A program made the position numbers and the translations under genes. From JBCCXZ01 sp965228005 (GTDB lineage: Bacteria; Planctomycetota; Planctomycetia; Pirellulales; Lacipirellulaceae): a DNA stretch of 64,000 bases. This document shows positions 34,944 to 43,722 of this stretch, piece after piece. The DNA lies in the NCBI GenBank assembly GCA_965228005.1, contig CBDDGV010000001.1, positions 558,001 to 622,000 of the forward strand, written 5' to 3'. Numbering within the stretch: position 1 is the first letter of the stretch; each line of letters opens with the position of its first letter. The notes under the pieces are model-generated. The model searched no databases and was not told the DNA's origin. It was given only the letters and a program-made list of their open reading frames with translations.

Positions 34944-36832
34944 GACGCACAACCGAGGATAGAACCGCAAAGGTCGCAGAGTACGCAGAGAAGGAGAGAC
35001 GCGATGGCCTCCGCGCACTCTGCGTCCTCTGCGGTTCCTACAAGCTGTTGTTGGCAGTGTTGTCTAGTTGTTTCTTAATCGTCACAACGGCATCAGCTGA
35101 CGACCAAGCATTGGACCGGCTACTCGCCGAGGAACAAGCACGCGTCGAGGTCATCCGGCGGTTCACGCCCGCGGTGGTCGCCATCTTCGACGGCCAGGGC
35201 GAGGGCGGCGGATCCGGCGTGATCATCTCGCCCGACGGCTACGCGCTCACCAACTTCCACGTCACCGCCCCTTGCGGGCCCGCCATGAAGTGCGGCCTCC
35301 CCGACGGGCAGGTCTACGACGCCGTGATCGTCGGCATCGATCCGGTCGGCGACGTCGGGCTCATCCAGCTGCTCGGCCGCGACGACTTCCCCACCGCGCC
35401 CCTGGGCGACAGCGACGCGGCCCGCGTCGGCGACTGGGTCTACGTGGCGGGCAACCCGTTCCTGCTCGCAGACAACCTGCAGCCTTCGGTCTCTTACGGC
35501 ATCCTCTCCGGCGTGCGCCGCTACCAGTACCCCGCAGGCACGCTGCTGGAGTACGCCGACTGCCTCCAGACCGACGCCGCCATCAACCCCGGCAACTCCG
35601 GCGGCCCGTTGTTCGACGCTGAAGGACGCGTCATCGGCATCAACGGGCGCGGCTCGTTCGAGAAACGGGGCCGCGTGAACGTCGGCGTCGGCTACGCCAT
35701 TTCCATCAACCAGATCAAACGGTTCCTGCCGCAACTCAAGAGCGGCCGCATCCTCGACCACGCTAGTTTCGGCGCCACCGTGGCAACCTCCCCGGGGGGC
35801 GGCGTGTTCGTCGACGAGGTGCTCGAATCGTCCGACGCCTACCGCCGGGGTCTCCGCTACGGCGACCGGATCACCCGATTCGGCGGACGCGACGTCCGCA
35901 CCGCCAACGCCTTCCAGAACGCGTTGGGAATCTACCCCAAGTGGTGGCCGGTCGAGGTCGAGTTCTCCGGACGCGACCGCACGCTCACCCGCGACGTGCA
36001 CCTCGCCGCCTACCACCAAGAGGAAGAGCTCTACGACCTGGTCCAGGAAGAGGCGGCCAAGCCGGCCGAAGACCCGCGCCCCAAGGAGCCGGACGAACCC
36101 GGCGAGGAAGACAGACGCCGCGGCAGGCCGGACCCGCTCCAGCAGGCCAAGAAGCAGACCGTGCTGCCCGACGTCGTCAAGCAGCGCTACACCGCCCGGC
36201 GGGGTTACGCAAACTACTGGTACAACCTCCGCAAGCGCGACCAGCTGTGGGATCGGTTCCAAGCCAGCACGCCGACCGAGCCCCTCCTCGGCGATTGGAC
36301 CATCGAGGGCGTCACCGCCGCCGGCTTGCCGTTCACGCTGAACGCAGCCGAAGACGAGGCACAGATCACGCTGCCGCAGGGCGTGTTCTCCGCCGACTTC
36401 ACCGGCCGGCTCGACGAGCAGCAGAGCCCCCCCGGCTCCGGCGGCCTGCTGTTGGCCGTGCGGCTGTGGCAACGCCTGCTCGCCCGCGGCCCCGCGCAAT
36501 ACGGCGAGGTCTACTACCACGGCGCCCTGCCGCTCGCCAGCAAGTCGCAGCCGCTCGACTGCCTCGTCGGCCTCCATGCCGGCGTCGAGTGCAGGTTCTA
36601 TTTCGACCCCGCTTCGGGCTACCTCGCGGCGATCGACACGTTCGCCAACGAGTGGTCCGACCCCTGCCGGATCACGCTCGCCGCGCCGACCGAGCTGAAC
36701 GGTTTCCGCGTCCCCGCCCAGTGGCAAGTCACCAGCGGCGACCGCGAGTTTGTGACGCTCAACCTCTCTTCTTGGGACGTCGCCGCGCCAGCGGAAGATC
36801 CCGTGGAGCAGCCCGAGGAGGAGACGCCCTGA
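34940..36832 (+). CDS. HtrA-like S1C serine protease with PDZ domain
   Basis: A 630-residue exported protease with an intact triad: His107 (TNFHV), Asp138 (GDVGL) and Ser220 (NPGNSGGPL). A PDZ domain spans about 280-355 (GLRYGDRITRFGGRDV), and a 250-residue C-terminal domain of unknown type follows an acidic Pro/Glu linker. The annotated ATG at 34940 is coupled to the previous stop, but residues about 8-36 are encoded by a palindromic repeat, so the original start may be later, near the hydrophobic signal segment LLLAVLSSCFLIVTTASA. It is the only catalytically complete member of the three-gene HtrA set. Confidence 0.88.
   Translation: MRRTTEDRTAKVAEYAEKERRDGLRALCVLCGSYKLLLAVLSSCFLIVTTASADDQALDRLLAEEQARVEVIRRFTPAVVAIFDGQGEGGGSGVIISPDGYALTNFHVTAPCGPAMKCGLPDGQVYDAVIVGIDPVGDVGLIQLLGRDDFPTAPLGDSDAARVGDWVYVAGNPFLLADNLQPSVSYGILSGVRRYQYPAGTLLEYADCLQTDAAINPGNSGGPLFDAEGRVIGINGRGSFEKRGRVNVGVGYAISINQIKRFLPQLKSGRILDHASFGATVATSPGGGVFVDEVLESSDAYRRGLRYGDRITRFGGRDVRTANAFQNALGIYPKWWPVEVEFSGRDRTLTRDVHLAAYHQEEELYDLVQEEAAKPAEDPRPKEPDEPGEEDRRRGRPDPLQQAKKQTVLPDVVKQRYTARRGYANYWYNLRKRDQLWDRFQASTPTEPLLGDWTIEGVTAAGLPFTLNAAEDEAQITLPQGVFSADFTGRLDEQQSPPGSGGLLLAVRLWQRLLARGPAQYGEVYYHGALPLASKSQPLDCLVGLHAGVECRFYFDPASGYLAAIDTFANEWSDPCRITLAAPTELNGFRVPAQWQVTSGDREFVTLNLSSWDVAAPAEDPVEQPEEETP
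34962..35037. repeat. Palindromic repeat inside the 5' end of the protease gene
   Basis: Arms 34962-34990 and 35009-35037 pair over 29 bases with four mismatches. They carry the GAACCGC..CGCAGAG / CTCTGCG..GCGGTTC sequence seen in dispersed intergenic palindromes of planctomycetes and other phyla. It lies between the NPCBM stop and the signal segment of the protease and is open in the protease frame, so it either forms an N-terminal extension or an mRNA hairpin over the start. Confidence 0.75.
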
Positions 36833-37860
36833 TCCGCCGCGTTCGCTACTCGCTGATCCTGGCAACGCTGGTGGTGCTCACCGTGCGTGAGCAAGCTGCT
36901 TCGCAAGAATTGGCTGCGGTCATCGCCGAGTCGCAAGAACGCGTCGTGAAGGTCTACGGCGCCGGCGGCTTCCGCGAGCTCGAGGCGTACCAGACCGGCT
37001 TGCTGGTGTCGCCCGAGGGGCACGTCCTCACGCTGCTCAGCTACGTGCTCGACACCGACGACGTGACCGTCGTGCTGGCCGACGGCCGACGATTCGACGC
37101 GGAGTACCTCGGCGCCGACCCGCTCACCGAGCTCGCCGTGCTGAAGCTCCCGCCGCTCGACGCCCCCCTGCCCTGCTTCGACTTCACCGACCTCGCAAAC
37201 GCAGGGCCGGGCGACCCGGTCCTCGCGGTCAGCAACCTCTACGGCATCGCCACGGGCGACGAACCGGTGAGCGTCCTGCAGGGCGTGGTCACCGCGGTCG
37301 CCGACCTCGACGCCCGCCGCGGGGCCGCCCGCGCCCGGTACCGGGGGCAGGTCTACATCGTCGACGCCGCGACCAACAACCCCGGCGCCGCCGGCGGAGC
37401 CGTGGTCGACCTGCAAGGCCGGCTGCTCGGCGTCATCGGCAAGGAACTCCGCAGCCGCGTCACGGGCACGTGGCTCAACTACGCCCTGCCCGCCGACCGC
37501 GCGGCCGCGTCGGTCGAAGCCATCCTCACCGGCCAAACCGCGGACGACGCGGCGTTGCTCCCGCCCGAACAACCGCTCACCACGCTCAACCTCGGCTTCC
37601 GACTCGTGCCCGATGTCCTGCCTCGCACGCCGCCCTACGTCGACTGGGTCCGCCCCGGCGGCCCCGCCGACGCCGCCGGCCTGAAGCCGGACGACTTAGT
37701 GGTGTTCGTCCAAAGCTCCGCCGTCAACTCCTGCCGGGACATCGCGGGACGACTCTCGGAACTCGACCAGGGCGCGGTCGTGGCGGTCTCGCTGCTCCGC
37801 GGAGAAGAACTGATCCAGGTCGAGCTCACGGCCGACCCGCCCGCGGAGGCCCAGCCATGA
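36829..37860 (+). CDS. HtrA-like pseudoprotease with PDZ domain
   Basis: A trypsin-fold protein without a catalytic triad. The positions aligned with the first protease are Ser71 for His (LTLLSYVLD), Glu101 for Asp (DPLTELAVL) and Ala188 for Ser (NNPGAAGGAV). A PDZ domain follows at about 260-330 (VRPGGPADAAGLKPDDLVVF). The likely start is CTG 36829, overlapping the upstream TGA as CTGA and giving MIRRVRYSLILATLVVLTV, a good signal peptide of a 343-residue protein. GTG codons further in would remove the basic n-region. It may be a regulatory or binding partner of the active protease. Confidence 0.82.
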   Translation: MIRRVRYSLILATLVVLTVREQAASQELAAVIAESQERVVKVYGAGGFRELEAYQTGLLVSPEGHVLTLLSYVLDTDDVTVVLADGRRFDAEYLGADPLTELAVLKLPPLDAPLPCFDFTDLANAGPGDPVLAVSNLYGIATGDEPVSVLQGVVTAVADLDARRGAARARYRGQVYIVDAATNNPGAAGGAVVDLQGRLLGVIGKELRSRVTGTWLNYALPADRAAASVEAILTGQTADDAALLPPEQPLTTLNLGFRLVPDVLPRTPPYVDWVRPGGPADAAGLKPDDLVVFVQSSAVNSCRDIAGRLSELDQGAVVAVSLLRGEELIQVELTADPPAEAQP

Positions 37861-39776
37861 ATGGCATCCACCGCCTCGCTACGCTGCTGCTTGTCGCGCA
37901 AACCGCGGCGCAGGCCGCGGCCGCTGATCGGCAGAGTGCCGTCCGCGCAGCGGTCGACGCCGTGCTCCCCTCAGTCGTGCGGATCGAGACCGTCGGAGGC
38001 CTCGCCCCCGGTGGACGCGGTCCGATCGTCGCCGGCCCCACCACCGGCACGGTTGTTTCCGAAGACGGCCTGATCGTCTCCAGCCTGTTCAGCTTCGCCC
38101 AGGAGCCGACCTCCATCCTCGTGCGCTTCCACAACGGCCGCCGCGTGCCGGCGCGCATCGTCGCCCGCGACCGCAGCCGGATGCTGGCGCTGCTGCAAGC
38201 GGACACCGACGGGCCAACCTCCCCCGCCCCTGCTGTCGAGCCGGTCGACATCCAACCCGGCCGCTGGGCCGTGGCCGTGGGACGCACGCTCCAACCCGAG
38301 CAGCCGGACGTCTCGGTCGGCATCGTCAGCGCCGCCGCGCGGATGCACGGCCGCGTCTTGCAGACCGATGCGAACGTCTCCCCCGCAAACTACGGCGGCC
38401 CCTTGGTCGACCTCACCGGCCGTGTCTACGGCGTGCTCGTCCCGATGTCGCCCATGTCGAGCGACGAGCTGGCCGGCGTCGAGTTCTACGACTCCGGCAT
38501 CGGTTTCGCTGTGCCGCTGGCCCACGTGCTCTCGGTGCTGCCCGAGTGGCGTAACGGCGAAGACCTCCGGCCCGGCAAGCTCGGCATCGGTCTGAAGCCC
38601 GGCAGCGAGCTGGTCGCCGAGCCGGTGATCGGCTCCGTCTGGCCCCGCTCACCCGCCGCGGAGGCGGGCATCCAACCGGGCGACCGCATCACCGCGGTCG
38701 ACGGCCACGCCGTGGCCACCCAGGCACAGCTCCGCTCTCGCCTCGTGCCCCGCTACGGCGGGCAAAGCGTCACGATCGCGTGGGAGCGCGAGAACCAACA
38801 GTTCGAGGAGACCATCGAGCTCGCCGGCGAGATGCCCCCCTACACCCCCGCCATCCTTGGCGTCGTGCCAGACCGCGGTTCGAAAGCGAAGGGCGTCGCC
38901 GTCCGCGGCGTGCTGCCCGACTCCCCCGCCGCCGAAGCCGGCCTCCGCACCGGCGACCTCCTCACCCGCATCGGCGAGTCCGACACGCCCACCGTCGAAG
39001 ACGCCTCCGCCGCGTTGAACGCCTTGGGGCCGGGCAACTCGGTCGACATCTCCGTGAAGCGCGGCGACGAGCCGATCGAGCGTACGCTCACCTTCGGCCC
39101 GCCCCCGGAAGCGCTGCCGCTCGCCGCAGACCTGCCGCCGCGTCGCAAGGCCGCGGGCGAGGGCAACGACTGGGCGCTCTCGCCAGTCGTGCTGCCGACG
39201 AGCAACAACAAGGCAGCGGCCTACGCGCCCAAGGCCAAGACCGAAGAGCCGCTCGGCCTCATCCTGTGGCTCGTCCCCAGCGGTGACGACATCGAGCCCC
39301 TGGTAGAAGACTGGGAACCGCTCGCCGAGCGCGACGGCGCGATCCTCTGCGTCGCAGCCGCGGCCGCCGACAACCGCTGGAACGCCGACGAAGCCGAGTA
39401 CCTGCTGCTCCTGCTGCGCACCCTCCGCGGGCGGTACAACGTCGACCCCCGCCGCACGGTCCTGGCGGCACAGGGCCAACCGGCGTCGGTCGCCGGGCTC
39501 ACCGCCTACCGGCTCCGCCGCATGGTCGCCGGCGTCGCGCTGCTCGACGCCCCGTTGCCGCGTACGCTCGAGGTCTCCCAGGCGGCGCCCTCGCAGCAGC
39601 TTTCGGCGCTCATGCTCCAAACTACGAAGACCACGCTTTCGCCGCTGCTGGCCAGCGACGCCGACCGGCTCCGCAAGGCCGGCTACCCCACAACCGAGGT
39701 CACCCTCGAACAAGCCTCGGTCGGGGACGCCCTGCCGCTCATCTCGCGTTGGGTCGACTCGCTCGACCGCCTCTGA
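37857..39776 (+). CDS. HtrA-like pseudoprotease with two PDZ domains and a hydrolase-like C-terminus
   Basis: A 639-residue exported protein starting at ATG 37857 (ATGA overlap). The signal peptide is MNGIHRLATLLLVAQTAAQA. Triad positions are replaced: Phe78 for His, Met109 for Asp, Tyr179 for Ser (SPANYGGPL). Two PDZ domains lie at about 260-335 (IQPGDRITAVDGH) and 345-420 (LRTGDLLTRIGES). The last 190 residues resemble an alpha/beta hydrolase or esterase fold, but the nucleophile elbow reads AAQGQPASVAG with no G-x-S-x-G. It closes the 13-gene run. Confidence 0.82.
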   Translation: MNGIHRLATLLLVAQTAAQAAAADRQSAVRAAVDAVLPSVVRIETVGGLAPGGRGPIVAGPTTGTVVSEDGLIVSSLFSFAQEPTSILVRFHNGRRVPARIVARDRSRMLALLQADTDGPTSPAPAVEPVDIQPGRWAVAVGRTLQPEQPDVSVGIVSAAARMHGRVLQTDANVSPANYGGPLVDLTGRVYGVLVPMSPMSSDELAGVEFYDSGIGFAVPLAHVLSVLPEWRNGEDLRPGKLGIGLKPGSELVAEPVIGSVWPRSPAAEAGIQPGDRITAVDGHAVATQAQLRSRLVPRYGGQSVTIAWERENQQFEETIELAGEMPPYTPAILGVVPDRGSKAKGVAVRGVLPDSPAAEAGLRTGDLLTRIGESDTPTVEDASAALNALGPGNSVDISVKRGDEPIERTLTFGPPPEALPLAADLPPRRKAAGEGNDWALSPVVLPTSNNKAAAYAPKAKTEEPLGLILWLVPSGDDIEPLVEDWEPLAERDGAILCVAAAAADNRWNADEAEYLLLLLRTLRGRYNVDPRRTVLAAQGQPASVAGLTAYRLRRMVAGVALLDAPLPRTLEVSQAAPSQQLSALMLQTTKTTLSPLLASDADRLRKAGYPTTEVTLEQASVGDALPLISRWVDSLDRL

Positions 39777-39819
39777 TGCTCCGCAGATCGGATGGACGAC
39801 ACTCGTCCTCACTCTGACA

Positions 39820-39880
39820 ACGCCCGCGGCGGCGGTGTCCGTCGGCCCCGACCCCAAATCAAGTTGCCGCCGCCGGGCGT
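39820..39880. repeat. Long inverted repeat between operons
   Basis: ACGCCCGCGGCGGCGG at 39820-39835 pairs, with one small bulge, with GCCGCCGCCGGGCGT at 39866-39880. It could act as a transcript-end hairpin for the protease genes or as a leader structure for the Hint gene; there is no T-run after it. Confidence 0.5.
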
Positions 39881-39949
39881 CCTGGGATAGATTCAAAGGG
39901 CGGCGGACCTCGCGCCGCATGCAATCGGAACAGGCAGGAGAGACTCGTC

Positions 39950-41872
39950 ATGCATCGCTCTTCACGGCTGCGTGTTGTGCGCGGCGCGTTCGTCCCCTTG
40001 TTCGTGCTCTGCACGCCGGCGTTCCTCTCGGCGGAAGACGCCGACCCAACGATCGGCCTCCGCGACCGCGTCGTCGCCGGCCAGGGCCGGGCCCGCATCG
40101 AGCCCCGCCTCGCCCAGTGGTACGGCGGACAACTGGAACAAGACGGCCGCTGGCTCACCATCGCCGAAGCCCAAGAGTCCGCCGCGGGCGACCTCAAGCT
40201 GCTCGAGTACGAAGACCGTCGTGCACGCATGGAGCCCTCCCTGCGGGGCCACCAACGGCTCGCCCGCTGGTGCGAGAAGAACCGCTTCGCGCACCTCGCC
40301 CGGGTCCACTGGATGCACGCCCTCCGCATCGCGCCCGAAGACAAGACGTCTCTCGCTGCGCTCGACCTGGTCTGGTACGACGGCATCCTGATGACTCCCG
40401 ACGAGAAACGCCGCTACCGCGACCGGGAGAAGGCCTTCGCCGCCGAGCAAAAACGCTGGAAGGCGCAAGCCAAACGCATCGCCCGCCGCGCCCTGCACGA
40501 CGACCCCGAGGTCCGGGCCGAGGCCCGCGCAGAACTGGCCGCGATCGACCAACCGGCGGCCGTGCCGGCGCTGATCGAGGAGCTCGGCCAACCGGACCGC
40601 AACGAAGAAAGAGCCGCCCCGGCCAAGGACCTCCTGATCCGCACGCTCGGCCGGATCCGGAGCCCCGAGGCGGTCAGCGCACTCGCATCCTTCGCCGTCT
40701 ACGAGCAGGACGAGTCGACGCGCTACCAGGCGCTGGAGCAGCTCAAGCAGCGCGACAAAGCCGAGGTCGTGCCCACACTCATCTCGGCGCTGGAGATGCC
40801 CGTCGACATCGCGGTTGCCACGCACTTGACCGACGGCAGCGTCATCAACGACTACACCTACACACAGGAAGCCCCCGGCGGGCAGACCTACCGCACCGGC
40901 TACTCCACCCACCGCCGGATACCGGGCCCTAAGTTCCTCGCGCGCGACCTTTACGAGACCCGCAAGGTCCGCGAGGGTTACACGATCCCGGAACGAGAGA
41001 TTCCCGGGCGCTGGTCGTTTTGCGGTCGCGACTGGGTGTACCACCCGGGATCGACCGTACCCTCCCGGTACGTCGAGCCCCAATACGGCCCGGTCTACGC
41101 CGGCACCGTCTTCGGTGACAACCCCTACAATGCCGGCCCGCAGTCCGCGACCGTCGCCCGCTCACGCGGCGACGCCGACCGCGCCGCCGTCCAAACGGAG
41201 AACCTCAACCGCGGCATCGCCCAACGCAACAGCCGCGTCGCCGAGGTCCTTACGGAGGTCACCGGCGCCACGCTCGACGCCCACCCCAAGTCGTGGTGGA
41301 ACTGGTGGGGCGAGCGGCTCGCCGCCAACCCCGGCCTGGCCAACGCCGCCGCCCGCCAGGAACTGAACCGCGCCCTGCTGAACGACTCCCCCCGCGGCCT
41401 GGCGCGGGGCACGATCGTCTGGACCCTCCGCGGCCAGCGGCCCGTCGAGTCGCTGCTCCCCGGCGACCTGGTCCTCTCGCAGAACCCCAAGACCGGCGAG
41501 CTGGCCCACCAGCCGGTCCTCTTCCTCGCGCCCCCGCGAGAAGAGTCCGTCTCTAGGTATACCTTCGCCGACGGCGACGAGCTCCACGCCGCCCCGGGCC
41601 ACATCACCTGGTCGGTCGGCCGGGGCTGGCAACGCCTCGCCAGGATCGATGCGGGCCACCGCCTGCACGCACTCGGGTCCGAGCCGAGCCTCGCCGCTTC
41701 CAACGAGGCCTTCAAGATCGAGTGCTACGACCTGATCGTCGACGGCGCCCACACCCTGTTCATCGGCTCCGCCGGAGTGCTCGTGCACGACGCCACGCCG
41801 GTCGCCCCCACCCGGTTCGCCCTCCCGGGCATCCCGGGGCCGGAGAGGCCCGAGCTCGCCGCGATCCCTTAG
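39950..41872 (+). CDS. Secreted HEAT-repeat protein with C-terminal Hint domain
   Basis: A 640-residue protein with a signal peptide (MHRSSRLRVVRGAFVPLFVLC region). Residues about 170-290 contain HEAT/ARM-like helical repeats (PAAVPALIEELG and EVVPTLISALEM). A glycine/tyrosine-rich middle follows, and residues about 482-625 form a Hint domain of the polymorphic-toxin/planctomycete type: GTIVWTLRGQRPVESLLPGD, GHITWSVGRGW and ECYDLIVDGAHTLFIGSAG-VLVHD. The first catalytic Cys of Hint domains is replaced (GLARGT where CxxxGT is expected), so self-cleavage is doubtful. Its stop codon overlaps the stop of the convergent kinase gene. Confidence 0.78.
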   Translation: MHRSSRLRVVRGAFVPLFVLCTPAFLSAEDADPTIGLRDRVVAGQGRARIEPRLAQWYGGQLEQDGRWLTIAEAQESAAGDLKLLEYEDRRARMEPSLRGHQRLARWCEKNRFAHLARVHWMHALRIAPEDKTSLAALDLVWYDGILMTPDEKRRYRDREKAFAAEQKRWKAQAKRIARRALHDDPEVRAEARAELAAIDQPAAVPALIEELGQPDRNEERAAPAKDLLIRTLGRIRSPEAVSALASFAVYEQDESTRYQALEQLKQRDKAEVVPTLISALEMPVDIAVATHLTDGSVINDYTYTQEAPGGQTYRTGYSTHRRIPGPKFLARDLYETRKVREGYTIPEREIPGRWSFCGRDWVYHPGSTVPSRYVEPQYGPVYAGTVFGDNPYNAGPQSATVARSRGDADRAAVQTENLNRGIAQRNSRVAEVLTEVTGATLDAHPKSWWNWWGERLAANPGLANAAARQELNRALLNDSPRGLARGTIVWTLRGQRPVESLLPGDLVLSQNPKTGELAHQPVLFLAPPREESVSRYTFADGDELHAAPGHITWSVGRGWQRLARIDAGHRLHALGSEPSLAASNEAFKIECYDLIVDGAHTLFIGSAGVLVHDATPVAPTRFALPGIPGPERPELAAIP

Positions 41873-42807
41873 TCCCCGCGGCCGGTCAGCCGGATGACGA
41901 CCTCGTGCGCGGTCTGGAACCGGTCGCCGGGCTCCTTCTCCAGGAGCTTGTCGATCACGGCAACCAACCAGGACGGCGTCTTCGGGCTCTTCCGGGAGAT
42001 CGGGTCCGGCCGGTCACGGCAAACGCTCCGCACGATCGCCGGCGTGCTGGTCCCCGGGAACGGCGGCTCGCCGGTGCACATCGCGTACAGCACGCCGCCG
42101 AGGCTGAACAGGTCGGAGCGGCAGTCGATCGGGTCTCCGCGCAGCTGCTCCGGCGAGGCGTACTGCGGAGTGGCCATCACCGTACGCTGCTTGGCCTTGC
42201 CGCTCGGCCCCAGCACGCGGGCCAATCCGAAGTCGCTGATCTTCAACGCCCGGCCCAAACGGTCCAGCAGCACATTGGACGGCTTGATGTCTCCGTGCAC
42301 CAGCCCCTTGGCGTGGATCGCCTCCAGCCCCAACGCGATCTGCGCCCCGAAGTAGCAGACGGCACTCGCGGGCATCGGCCCCTCGCGGTCCAACCGGTCC
42401 TGCAGCGAACCGCCCGCCATGTAGTCCGACACGATCACCGGCGTGCCGCCGATCTCGAGCACGCCGTGCGTCGCGAGCACGTTGGGATGGTGGATCGAAC
42501 GGGCGATCCGCCCCTCACGCAAGAACGCCCGCCGCGCAGAGTCGGCCGACGCCAAGCCCCGATCGAGCACCTTCAGCGCCACCCGCCGCCCCCGTGAACG
42601 GTCGTCCGCGAGCACCACCGTGCCCGCCCCTCCCCGGCCGATCACCTCGATGACACGGAAACGCCCCAGCGTGCCCAAGCAGTCCGAGTCGGGGCTCGGC
42701 CGCAAAAAGTCGGGCCGGGGAGTCGTCGCGTCACCGTCGGCAAGCAGCCGCGTGAACAGATGCGAACAACCGTCCGCGATACGGTGTGCGTAATCCGCAA
42801 GGGTCAT
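41869..42807 (-). CDS. Hanks-type serine/threonine protein kinase, kinase domain only
   Basis: A 312-residue soluble kinase. Visible motifs are the glycine loop GRGGAGTVVLA, the catalytic Lys in RRVALKVL, the catalytic loop LVHGDIKPSN (HGD in place of HRD), DFG in ISDFGLA, and the APE-like YASPEQLRGDP. There is no membrane segment or sensor domain after the kinase domain, so it must be controlled through partners. It starts 78 bases downstream of the HMA-MauE gene on the same strand and converges with the Hint gene. Confidence 0.92.
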   Translation of the reverse strand: MTLADYAHRIADGCSHLFTRLLADGDATTPRPDFLRPSPDSDCLGTLGRFRVIEVIGRGGAGTVVLADDRSRGRRVALKVLDRGLASADSARRAFLREGRIARSIHHPNVLATHGVLEIGGTPVIVSDYMAGGSLQDRLDREGPMPASAVCYFGAQIALGLEAIHAKGLVHGDIKPSNVLLDRLGRALKISDFGLARVLGPSGKAKQRTVMATPQYASPEQLRGDPIDCRSDLFSLGGVLYAMCTGEPPFPGTSTPAIVRSVCRDRPDPISRKSPKTPSWLVAVIDKLLEKEPGDRFQTAHEVVIRLTGRGD

Positions 42808-42884
42808 GGCCCACCCCGCCGGCTTAGGCTCCTAGAAGCGCAAGGGTCGAAGACCTCACCCTGTATTCTACGCCCCGGGCACGC

Positions 42885-43634
42885 TCAAGGCCCGCCGATT
42901 CCCGTCAGCAGCATCCACGCCGCCATCGCCGCCATCACGCTGTTCTCGACGATCGTCACCGACGACATCGGCAGGTTGAAAGCCGTCCCCAAGCATGCGC
43001 ACTGGATCTGCCGCCCGCTCCGCACAGCACGCACCACGCCCACGAGACCTACAAGCATCAGCACCAGCGCCGCCGCATTCGCGGCTGTCGGCATCGACCG
43101 GGTCAGAAACAGCAGGCCGAGCGCCACCTCAAGCCAAGGGTAAGCCAGCGCGTACGCCCGCGACCTGGCCGCCAGTAGGTCGTACCCGGCGAAGGAATTC
43201 GCAAACGCCTGCACGTCGAGCAGCTTGAAGAACGAGAACCCCAAGAAGAAGCACCCCATGAAGGTGCCCATCGCCCGCCGCGGCACGAATCCGCCCGCGG
43301 TCGCTTCGATAAGAATCGTCACGCCCAGCACGTAGGCGACTACCAGCAGCAGCGGGCGGTATGTCGCCAAGTAAAGCGGCTTGGCCTCGGCAGTCGGAGG
43401 CTCCACCATCGGCAGGATGATCGACGATTCGTGACGCGCCTCGAACCCGGCCTCGGCCACGAGCGTCGGCACGTCCGCCAGCGCCGCGTCGCTACTGACC
43501 TCGACTCGCAGCGGACGCCGCTCGTCATCAAGGTCAACCGACCACGCCTCCACGCCCGGCGCAGTGTCCAGGAGAGCCGCGACTTTCGACACACAGCTCT
43601 GGCACTCTAGGTTCGTGTGGAAAACGGCGTGCAT
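42885..43634 (-). CDS. HMA domain fused to MauE/DoxX-like membrane protein
   Basis: A 249-residue protein. The N-terminal 65 residues are a heavy-metal-associated domain with the metal-binding pair in ECQSC, beginning MHAVFHTNLECQSC; this supports ATG 43634 over a longer in-frame start. Four membrane helices follow in the MauE/DoxX pattern (YRPLLLVVAYVLGVTILIEA, then GCFFLGFSFFKLLDV and two more). A CAC motif and the family-typical LGTAFNLPMSSVTIVEN are near the C-terminus. It probably couples metal or thiol binding to a membrane redox protein. Confidence 0.82.
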   Translation of the reverse strand: MHAVFHTNLECQSCVSKVAALLDTAPGVEAWSVDLDDERRPLRVEVSSDAALADVPTLVAEAGFEARHESSIILPMVEPPTAEAKPLYLATYRPLLLVVAYVLGVTILIEATAGGFVPRRAMGTFMGCFFLGFSFFKLLDVQAFANSFAGYDLLAARSRAYALAYPWLEVALGLLFLTRSMPTAANAAALVLMLVGLVGVVRAVRSGRQIQCACLGTAFNLPMSSVTIVENSVMAAMAAWMLLTGIGGP

Positions 43635-43722
43635 TCCGCGCTCTGTTCGGTCGGTAGGGATCGCAGACAGGACGAGGTCTATCCAGAAACGCCGAATAAA
43701 GCGAGAGGTACCGAGAGTACTC

